DNA of 64,000 bases from Antennarius striatus (lineage: Eukaryota; Chordata; Actinopteri; Lophiiformes; Antennariidae). The stretch spans positions 15,288,501-15,352,500 of the forward strand of contig NC_090778.1 of assembly GCF_040054535.1 (NCBI RefSeq), given 5' to 3'. Below the pieces are notes generated by a model. It was not told the origin of the DNA. It was given only the letters and a program-made list of their open reading frames with translations, and ran no database searches. Both the position numbers and the translations under genes were made by a program. This document shows, in pieces, positions 23,702 through 35,200 of this stretch (the stretch's first letter is position 1; each line of letters begins with the position of its first letter).

Positions 23702-26700
23702 GAGAGCTGGAGTGGTTTGGAGATATTTTTAGTCTTTTATTTTTTGACCACTTATGTGATAGGACAGTGTAGAAATGAGCCACTTGAATGTTGAATCTGA
23801 AGCAACTGGTCTTCTGTTTTAACTGACTGGTGGAAAGTACTGATATTCATTTTATGGGTCATTACTGGCATTGAAGACACAAGTTGTTAGCGTGCTTTAT
23901 GGTGCATCTGTCAGCATGTTATTATTATTATTAATAATAATAATTATTTTTATCACTTGACTCAAAATGTGGATAGTTGTGAAATTCACCAGTCACCTCC
24001 TGAATGAGAGGTGTAACATCTCAAAATCATAAACAAGATTCTGTTGTTTCACATTCAACCTTCTAAGGTTACCATGACCGGGATGAGTGAGAATCTACTC
24101 CAACGTACTTAATAGAGGTAGACAGGAAAAGAAAGTTGTGTGTGTATATGTGTGTGTGTGGGGGGGGGGGGGTGCCACAGAGATCCACAGGCTGGATCAA
24201 ACCAGGCTCATTGCTCTTTCATCAGCCCTGGGTCATACTCCACAGTTGAGCTCATAATATTATTATGAAGTTTGATGAAATTCTCTTATGTGATCATTCA
24301 AACTTTAAAGTTGTTTCTATCATGATCACTTAACCTCTTTTTAAAGGTCAGTAATAATAAGATTTAGAAGTATTTAATTTACATGATTATGATGTAAATC
24401 ATGTAAACTATCATGTGAAGGGAAGGCCGAAAGGAGAAGAAGCTGTAAATAGCAGTATTTGATTCCAACTGGAACTGTGTGTCATTGTTCTATGTTTTAT
24501 GCTGACAGCCTCTAAACCTGAGTATTTATTGTGAAAATATTCATTAAAAAACAGGAGCTTTAACTATGGTGTCATATTCGTCAGATAAATTCTAGTAAAG
24601 GAGCATATTATCAAAAACTACAGTATTTCCTACTCTGGTTTATAGCTACTGAAAGGACCTGAATACTGACCAGTGTTTGCTTAACGTTTTATAATCATGC
24701 CACGTTACATCAACAGCAAAATAAAAGCTGAACATCAGCGACACGTGGAACATTTCAAATTTAACCCTTGAATATGTTTCTTGATTGTTGCAGGTCACAC
24801 ACGAGGACAACCTGCCATCTGAGATTTTATTCACAGTCATGGTAGCCCCCTCTCATGGCTTTCTGCGGCGTTTTGTCAAAGAGCGCTACATCGGAACCAA
24901 ACAATCTCCTGTCAAGACATTTACCCAGGAGGACATTAACAGCGGCAACATCCAGTATGTGCAGGTGGAGCCCGGCAAAGTCAATGACACTTTCATCATT
25001 GACGCCACAAACGGGGTCACCGATGTCAGTGGGATTAGGATGACTGTTGACGTCATCCCACGCCTCATCCCACTTCAGGTCACCAATATCACCATGGAGG
25101 AAGGTGCCTTCAAGGCACTGACACAGGATGTGCTCAAAGTCACCAACAGACACTTTTCTGGAATCAACTTCCTGTACAGTCTGACCGATCCCCCACATCA
25201 TGGTCATGTGGAGCACTCTCGACACCCTGGTGTGTCCATAACATCTTTCACCAGGAGACAGGTGAGATTTTCTCATAGACACTGTTGTGTTTGCTAAAAC
25301 AAAAATCATTTCATTCACTGCGGCAGTAACATTTTTCCTGCCCAAAACCTGCGATGTCATTTTTCAGCAGGTATTTATAGGCCCAATAAAAATTAGTCTG
25401 GTTTAAATAACGCTCCAATCAGACCCAGTTTGAACGTGTTTGGCTGTTTCCTAAAGTACAAACTGATATGCTGAGATTTCTGAACACATTTGTTAACCGA
25501 TGAATAAATATGTTAGATTGTCAGATATAAAAGTGGGCGTTAAAGGATCTCTTGACCGAACAGTTTGCTACCTGGTAGGGTTAGAGTTAGAGTTAGTTAG
25601 GGTTAGATCCCTTTTCCTATTAAAAAATTCAATAAGCAATAATGTCCATATATGCATTCCATATCATGCAATAACTCGTAAATCATTATAGGAGGTTTTT
25701 TCTGTATTTTTTGAAATTTTTGCTGTTTTTTGTGACGCTGTAAGGAATAATTTCTGTGCTCTTTAATCAGGTGGAACACGAATTCATTTACTATGTTCAC
25801 GACAGCAGCGAAACGTCAGCTGACAACTTCACTGTCGTCGCCAATGACACGGGACTGAGGAAGCTGAGTGCAGCCCAGACGGTGTACATCCAGGTTACAG
25901 CTGTCAACGATGAACCTCCTGTTATTACAGCCAACAGGGTCCTCAGGGTGAGTCTGTGCTGCTCTATATTTAAACTTGGACATTTCTTTTCTAGCAGGTC
26001 TGGCACCACAGCTTACTGTCAGATCGTTTTCATACGGGCAATGCTACAATTTGCCATGGCTGACTGGATGTAGGAAACTATGTTTGTTATGGAGAGGAGG
26101 GTCCAGCTTGGCTGACAGACTTTGGGAAGGTCTGCTTTGGTGCTAAGGTGTTAAGTTCACAATCAGATTCTCCTCCTTGGTGGGTCGGGTTGCAAGCAAT
26201 GTTGATTTACTAAGTTGTTGCTGTATAGTTGACTAGAAATGGTTTCTCATGAGCACAAAACAGTTGAAATTAAATGGAAAATGAAACCAAAGCATCACAG
26301 GGACATAAGGTCCTGCTGCCCAAAGTATGTCATTTGAAATTAGTCCCATTTCACAGCATCCCAGTGTTGACTGACATGATGGCACAGCCTGGAAATAGCA
26401 AACACTTTGACATGTGGCTGCAGTTCAGTCTTTCATGTCATCCACTTCACATCTCTCTGCCTGTTCTCTGCAGCCCAACTGGTCAGTTTCTCCTCAGTGG
26501 CTGGATTTGGGAGAGCTCATGCTGATGAAGAGGGGATGAAATGTGGGTCTCGATTGTCCACGCAGCTTTGCCATAAATACCTCAAATTCTTGCAGACAAA
26601 TCCTGCAGGCTGAAAGCCCACTGACTCAGAGCAGCGACTCCTAGAAGTTATTAGACAGAACTCTGGGAGGCCAGCTTAAGTTTTGATCATAAAATGTTTG

Positions 26701-29700
26701 TGAAGGAGAACGGTGCGTTTTTTTGGGGCAAACATGACGACGATCTGTTAATGTGATGATAAGGTCCACGAGGCGACGCTCTGACATTCAGATTCATGCT
26801 GGCTCTCAAAGCATTGGAGTCATTTGCAGGTCTCTACATCCGCTGACTTATACGTACCATTATATGATCGATTGTAAAGTTAGTTTTAAAACAACTTGGG
26901 TGTTATCTGAATCAGTATTCAGATGAACTACACCATTGATTAGACTGGATACCTGAATAAACCCTGCAGAATACAAAATGTCTGTGTGTGGCGGGCAGTG
27001 TGGAGACCGTTCAAGAGTCTTTAAATCCATTTGGCACGACTGAAGACGTTTAGATTCTGTCACACTGTTTAATTTAATTTTTGATTTTATATACTGTTCG
27101 CCGAAGGGAAATTAAGAATGCACACTCTAGTTTTTTGTTAGTCTTATCAATCACATGCATATTAGTGTGTACAGGCCCCTGTAATTCACATAACCACACA
27201 CAAGGGGGCCTGTACGCATGCAAGGGAGGTAGAGTGGCGGGCAGCCCCTTTTTGTGGAGCGCCCAAATGAGCAGCTTGTGAGGGGGGACGGTGCCTTGCT
27301 CAAGGGCACCTCGGCAGTGCTCCGGAGGTGAACTGACACCTCCCACTGTCAGCTCACCTCCGGGTGTCATTTTTTGGGTGGGAGCGGGAATCGAACCACC
27401 GACCTCAGAACATTGGACGACCCGCTCTGCTGCCCGATTTACCACTGAGCCACTGCCGCCCCAGTTTAAGCCTCCTACGATGTGTGTCGTAACCATACAC
27501 CTCTGCAGCTGCACTCTGAAGCATTTCTTTGGTTGTTCTCATCTCATCCTGTCTGTGATCACTGACACATCTCACCTGGGTCAATGTTTAACAGAGCAGC
27601 AGTAGGAATCTTCCCTTAAAAAATTTCAGTGAGTGTTTAAACACAAAGATAATTTAGCACCCTTTGTCTGAAACATGAACACGACCCTTGAGCAGCATTT
27701 GTTTAAAAAGTATGCAAAAGGGTAATTTTGCTACTATGGAAGAACTCTGCTGTGAAATGGGTGATAATCTCTACAGAAATCCATACAGTGTCAACCTATG
27801 TGAGAAACAGTGGCATGTTATGCAATCGTTGCTCTGACCTGTGCTTTAGAAGCTCCTCCTTTGTCTCTGTACGGTTCAATGGGTTTAATGTTCTGAGTGT
27901 CAATGAGTTCCCCTTTTCCTTCGTGTTCGCTCCAGGCTTTTCGATTTGCCTGGAAAGGAGACCTGAACTGTGCCTCACCAATACTCTGCACTCGGTCCGA
28001 CTTGTTTACCATCTCCAAAGCTATTCTTAGTCCGGAGATATCCTTCATTTGAATGATGTTGTTCAATGTGACACGAGTGATGCTCAGAGTGTCATTTCTC
28101 TACAGGTTGTAATTGTTTTACTGTGTTTAGGTGTCGCAGGTTGACATTTTTTTAGCAGTTGTGCTTTTTACATTTACATCATCATGGTTTGTTTCTTTTT
28201 GTCATTTTTGGGGTCTCCCTTTCCTTCTATTTATTGTACAGTATATGACATGCAACCTAATCCTGTTCCATTCTAATTATTGTTTTGATTAAATTTTCTT
28301 CCAACTACCTGAGGGATGGTGATGCAGAAATGGTGATAAGGGATACTGTCTTCATTTCGGTTTATAACAAAATATGACAGTATTTCAGTCCGTCTATCAA
28401 ACTAAATGTCAGAGTCACAGTTGGCTGTCAAATACTGTTAGCCAATATGTCATGAACCACGTCACACAAGCGCCCCTGTGTCCTTGTTCTTGGAGGTCTG
28501 AATTTTGTCCTCTGGGTTACAGATGACACCTAACGTGTCCTCGTACAACTTCTAGGTTTGGGTGTCTTCCGTCACAGAGATCAGGATGGAGGATCTGCGA
28601 GTGCAGGATCTGGACTCAACCCCACAGGAGCTGCACTTCATGGTGACCCCACCCAGCAACGGACACCTTGCCCTTAAGAGTGCTCCCATGAGGGAGGTGC
28701 TGAACTTCACCCAGGCACACATAGACCAGGGACAGCTGCTGTTTGTTCACAAAGGTAAGATATTTTTTAAAATCATCTATTGAACATTAAAATCTTGAAG
28801 AAGAGTCTTTTTAATGGGAAAAGCCAAAGTTTATGTTGTACGCTACTTAATATTCCATACATACAAACAGCAGAAAACAGGATGAAACAGGAGATTTAAA
28901 GGAGAGTTCTAAACAAACCTAAGATGCTAAGTAAAGAAACAATATAAAAATGATTATTAAAATAATTATTGAAAATAACATGAACAGAAAAGACAAACAA
29001 TTCCCAACCACACATTTAAATGTTATTTTTTAAATTATGACATTAATTTGTGATCATAAATATAACAAAATTGGCTGCTGAAAATGTGAACACTGCCAGT
29101 GTTGGATTTAATGCAGCATTACCAGATGTAATTGATAACTTGTGGTTTTTAACTTTTGTTGCTGTTCTCTTTGTGTCCACTAGAGGACGCCGTTGACAGT
29201 TTATTATGGTCTGATTTGTTTTCCACTTGTTGTCAACTACCAGAGTAATAGTCTTCAGGAGGAATATTGTGCAAGTTTCTTCATTAAATTTAGTGACGTG
29301 CAGTAGATGGATATGACTGGAGGCCAGTCTGGAAGCGGCAATGTGTTCTTTTTTGGCAACTCTGAGTAAAATTTGGAAAAGATCTGTCAACAAGTCTGTC
29401 AGCCTGAGATCAGGTTTCTGATTACAGTTTTGGTTTCTAGTTCTTTGCCTGTTTGTTTCTAGAGACCAGAATCAGGAATGCAGATTCCAACAGTGTTGAC
29501 CCGAAACATGTGACCCAGGTTTTTTGTGATTTAGCACCAAAGCAGATAAAAGTCAAAGCATGGACTCTCCAAACTAATTTTTTCTTTTTTTGTTATTTAT
29601 TTATTTAATTCATTTCCTCCCCCCCCATTGAATTTCCAGGTGCCATGTCTGGAGGATTCAGCTTCCAGGTCAATGACGGTGTGAACTTCAGCCCCAGGCA

Positions 29701-32196
29701 GATTTTCAGCATCACTGCCAGAGCTTTAGTTCTCACTTTGGAGAAAAAACGTCCACTCAAAGTGTTTCCAGGTAATTAAAGGCAGAGAGGAGCTTCATCT
29801 TTTTGGAATAAAGCTGGCATTACTCTATATGTTATTGTCAACAAATGTTTCAAAGTGAATGAATGTATTTCTGCCCCACGATGTGCTGGCAATACGTCCT
29901 GCGTGTACCCTGCCTCTCACCTGTTGCCAGGTGGGATAGGTTCCAACAACACCCACGACCCACAAAGGGGAAAAGCTTAACCTCATGGGTGGAGGAAAAG
30001 ATAGTGCAGTCAAATAAAGTAGTTTCCAGAAACATGTGGGTGACAAGTGTAAGTGTCTTTTTATAGGCTTTCATGCTGTAATAACTCTACACAGCTGCCT
30101 CTTAAAATAGAAATGAAATAAAACATTTATGTATTTCTCAGTCATTAAATTACAGATTTGTTTCAGTTGTTCATCCAGAGGCACAAACATGATTTCCTCT
30201 TTGTTTCTTTTGTTTAGATTCAGCTGAATATTCTGAGGTTGTGTGTGTGTTTGTAACACCTCATTGTGTTTTTTATTTTGAGATTTGACCTGCTAATTAC
30301 TTTCGTGTGACCTTACTACAATATCTACCCACAATTCATTTTGTCTCATCTTGTCATCTTCCCAACAGCTAAGTGTTTACTTCACCAAAATTCCACACTG
30401 GTGAATCATCTGCTGCTGTGGATTAATGGTGGTGGTGATGCAGAGATGCTGCTTCAGATAGGGAAACTCAAAATAGAACGACTGTGTTTCATCTGCAAAG
30501 ACATTTCAAGGGGTTTTTTTTTGTAGACTTACAGTGGTCTGGTTTGTCAGCTAGATGGAGACGATAGTGCGATGGCAGCAGTCTGCCAACTGGAATAATC
30601 GGCCCAGCTTCCCAGCCACAGGGTGAGTGGGTACTTGAAAAGCTGTGGCACCGTTTGTCTGAGGCTGGCCTGTTTAAGCTTGATGTCAAGCGGCGCAGAG
30701 CGAAGGGGCGGCGTTGCCAAGATGGGGGCTCGAACTGACAAGAGGGGATTTCATAGGGTCAGAGGCAGCATTAAAGCACTTTACCAGAGTAGAGGTGAGA
30801 TTTGTATTTTCCCTAAGCACACATAGTGGAAACATATTCACACAAGGGGTAAGCAGCGGGAAGCTCCTTCTTGGAGCGCCCAACGAGCAACTCGTAGGGG
30901 GGACGATGCCTTGCTCAAGGGCAACTGGCATCTCTCCACTGCCAGTTCACACTTCTAAGTTTTTGGTCCAAATGGGCCTTGAACCCTCCGGTCCCCAGCC
31001 TAAGACCCAGTGGACTGAGCTACTGCCGCCCCCACCAAGAAGGAAATTTCCTGTGAGAGGCAAACAAGGATGGTGGGAGTGTTCATGACATGTGATGTAT
31101 GAATTTCACTGAGCTTCAACCCCTCTTTCCCTCCATCACTCTTCATCATTTATCACAGGTCTTTTAAGAGGATTCTAACAACCTGCACAGCAGAGTTACG
31201 GATATCTTTTAAATGTACTCACATGAAGAAAAGCTCTCATTAGTCAGTTCCCGTCATTATTCACAGTAGATGTTTCTATTTAATTTTCTCCAAAGTTTCA
31301 GGTTTCTGTAAATGTAAGGAGCAGATCCATTTTTTATACTTACTTGGATTTTATGGAGCTGCTGCTCTGCTGTGTTGAAGCGGGTCTGTCACGTCTACAG
31401 TGTGACTCTAATGTGACACATCAAAGGGCTCCCAGCTGTTTATTCTTCAGCTTGTTTTGCATAATTTTGGGTCAAAAAAGACATGAAAACTTTCCAAAGG
31501 GGAAAACCTGCAACAGTGAAATCCAACACAAAAAGAGTTTTAACTGTGTGGTTACAGAGAAACTGAATGCCAGACAAGAACAAGTTATTCACATGTCTAA
31601 TGCAGTTTTATGACCAACCACTTCATCTCCTAGTTTTCTTGCTATTTCTACAGGCTCTTCTACAACAATCACAAATGTGGATTTACAAGCAGTGACCAAT
31701 GACATCAGCAACACCTCGAACCGGTCCATCACATTCAGTGTGATTCAGCAGCCGAAGCTGGGCCGTTTGGTGAGGAGGCAGCCCAATAACTCCACAATGG
31801 ACATCTCCACTTTCACACAAGATATGGTGAGTAAAATGTTTTGAATTGAAATAAAGGGAATTATTTCAATATTTAACATCAGATTTATTCCATTAATGTC
31901 CGGAAGTTGCTATAGTATGAATAATTAATATTATATTATTGACTTTGTGCTTCTTTAGCTAAAATGGGATATGTAAGGCTTTTATGGAATCAATTATTTC
32001 TGATGGATTGTGGTACAGTTATAGCTGTGATGCTCTGTCTACTTTTACTTTATGATGCTGAGCCAAGTTGATTTAAATTGATAGAATTGTATGCATACTG
32101 TCTTTATGACTTTCAGAATAATGAACAATTACTGAGATGATTGAATTCTATTACAGTGGATTAAACCAACAGGTGCCTGCTGATATATATATGTGT

Positions 32197-32276
<80 letters not shown>

Positions 32277-35200
32277 TTTTGTCCTTCAGCTGGACAGGAA
32301 GGAGGTTGTGTTCATTCAGTCCCCCATTGAGTCAGTAGGCTGGGAAATCATGGACTCTATGACCTTCTCCGTGTCATCACCGCCGGCTTTCTTGGACAGC
32401 CAGACCTTCAAAATAGACATTTCTTATGAGAATTCTAGACCTGAACACAGAACAGTCCTGCTTGCAAACACAGGTAAGGCTAACAATAATACTCTCAGTG
32501 TCTTAGCAAAGCTAAAATTTGTCAATTACTAAGATGATAAGATTGGAAGTGTTCGGGTTTTTCATTAATTTGTTTGGGGTAAAAACTATGTCTGATCAAA
32601 TGAAATGGTTGATGACACATTAAACGGTAGGTCATTATTAAATTTAGTTCAATTTTTTTTAATGGAGGGTATTCCAAAATTGTACATTACAGCAATCCCT
32701 CGTTACTCGCGGTTAATTTATTCCAGGGACACCAGCAAAAAACGAAAATCCACGGTATAGTAACCAAATATTTATCTTATTATTTACGGTAATTTAAACG
32801 TTTATGAACCCTCCCCATACTGATATTAAATCACCTTATATCTGTATTACCTTGTCCCACACTCTTATAGACTGGTTAAAACACTTTTGTAAGGTGACAG
32901 GAGGAACCGTGAGTCTTGGAAAGCAGCGCACACACGGATGCTGTCAGTCAATAGCATGCGTGACTACAGCTCATGGGAGACACTTGCTCCTCACCTCTCT
33001 CTCTCTCCCTTGTCCTCGATGAGATGAAACTTACATTTCATCGAGGACAAAATATAATTTATATATAATTTTAAAAATCCGTGATGTAGTGGAGCCGTGC
33101 ATCTTGAAGCACAACTAAGCGAAGGAATACTTAACTTTGTTTTTAGATTACATATTTTCACATAAAACTGCAAACTTGAGAATTTTTGCAGTCTGTCAAA
33201 CGATTGTTGAAATATTTCAGTCTGGATTAATGAGGAGCATGAAATACTTGAGAGAAATTTAACAAGCATGACTGAAGCTCACAGACTAGTCTCTATATTC
33301 ATGGTTTTGTCTGTTTCAAGGTTTTATTCTCTTCTATAAACACATTGTTTGCTTGTTTTCAGGTGCCGAGGTAACCGAGGGGGAGAGTGTCGTCATTGAT
33401 GAAACCAAGCTGGATGCCACCAACCTGATGTTCAAGTTGTCAGTTCCTCAGCGGAGCTCCCATGAGGTCTGGTTCCAGGTGACATCTCTGCCTCAACATG
33501 GTGTCATAGTGGTGGGCGAGAGAAATCTGACCAGTGAGAAACCCAACTTCTCGCAGTTCATTGTTAACAAGTATGGTATTACCTACAAACATGACAACTC
33601 AGAGACAATTTATGATTATTTTGCATTCAGTGCATGGCTAAATGCCAAAGGAAAAACAGCAGTACGCCCTCAAGATGATCATGATGTTGTTGAGGAGTGG
33701 TTTAACATCACAATCACACCTGTAAACGATCAACCGCCACTGTTAAAAACCAAAGCTCCAAGTTTGAAGGTAGTGCAAGGAGATACAGTCGCCCTTGGGC
33801 CCGAGAATCTTACAGTTGAGGACTTAGATAACCCTCCTGATGATATTATGTTCTCTGTGATTAGTAAGCCAAATAATGGACACCTAGCTCTTAAAGGAAG
33901 TATGAATGAATCGTTAATGGCCTTCACCCAAGCCCAAATCAACAATAGAAGCATCTATTTCATCCATGATGGAAGTGCTGTTTCTGGGGTGTTCTACTTT
34001 AGTGTCACAGATGGCCATCATAAACCACTATATAAGCTCTTCAACCTGGAAGTAACAGAAATTACAATATCTTTGGTTAATTACACTGGATTGTCATTGG
34101 AACAAGGTCAGACCTCTGTGTCATTGACTGCGGACAATCTTGCTGCTGAGTCCAATGGGAAAAACATCACCATTCACTACCTGATTACAAGACCGCCAAC
34201 ATTTGGCAAACTTCTGAAGGACAGCGATGAGGTTACACAGTTTGAACAGGAGGACCTGCTGTCTGGAAGACTTTGGTACCACATGACCTCCCTTTCCTCA
34301 TCCAAAGACAGCTTTGAGTTCACTGCCTTCACCTCAGAGGCAAACGTGACAGGCCAAGAGTTTAACATAACGGTCAGACCTTTAGTCCAGCTTGGCAAAG
34401 GTTTGAGAATTCCCAACGGGATTGTTGTCAAACTCAACACGAGCTTTCTTAATGCCTCTGAATTGGCTAATATCACGGATACGGACCCTTTATTTGTCAT
34501 GATTTCCCATCCAAAATATGGAAAGGTGGTTAGGACTAAATCTCAATCCTCCATAAAACCTTTACCAGTTGAGTCATTTACCTTTCAGGAGGTAAAACAA
34601 GAGAAGATAGCGTTGGAGCTGAATGCTAATATGACCGGACTTCAGGAGCTGAATGACTCATTGGTGTTTGTGCTAAAAGCTGGTGACACCCCACCTGCTC
34701 AAGGGGAGCTCCATTTTACAGTTGTGCCATACATTGAAACTGTTTCATCAACCACACAGGGTGCTGTCTCAACAACAGATGTTCCTCAGACATCCAGAAA
34801 TGGAACTGCTTCACCAGCCATTTCTATGGCTTTCTTCTCCACCCAGCAGCCAAGCAAAAATCAGCAAAAGTTCAAGGGACGCAACCGCTGGGGAAACTCC
34901 AACAGAACGAGCCTTTTCAGTACGACTTTAGGCAAACCAGCGCATGAAACAGAAGATGTCCCCTTTAGGAACACGCCAGTTCGTGTAGAGTCCTATCCTC
35001 AAAAAACCTCCAACCCACTCATGGTGATTCTACCCCTGTTGGCTCTGCTGCTGCTTGTCATCATCTTTGTAGTCCTGGTTGTTTTTCTTCGACACCACAG
35101 GCAAAGGAAGCAGAGCACCGCTGTACCGAAGGAGTCAACGTCCACTGGTCTCCCCAACAGTCATTCTTACCAGGGTCCAACTCAGAGAAGTACAACAGTT

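Larger units (their letters stand above)
29772..31653 (+). other. cspg4 intron 7
   Basis: 1.9 kb with a degraded 'CCTATCCC'-type repeat tail (about 29868-30010) and a SINE (30813-31034). No other coding evidence. Confidence 0.7.

Noticed and set aside
24827..25360. 177-codon open frame (-)
   Set aside because: Shadow of cspg4 exon 4 on the opposite strand.
27400..27470. Functional tRNA gene on the minus strand
   Set aside because: A and B boxes are present but the cloverleaf is incomplete and the sequence continues into a SINE body shared by other copies.
27074..27514. 146-codon open frame (-)
   Set aside because: It is the translation of the SINE at 27080-27462.
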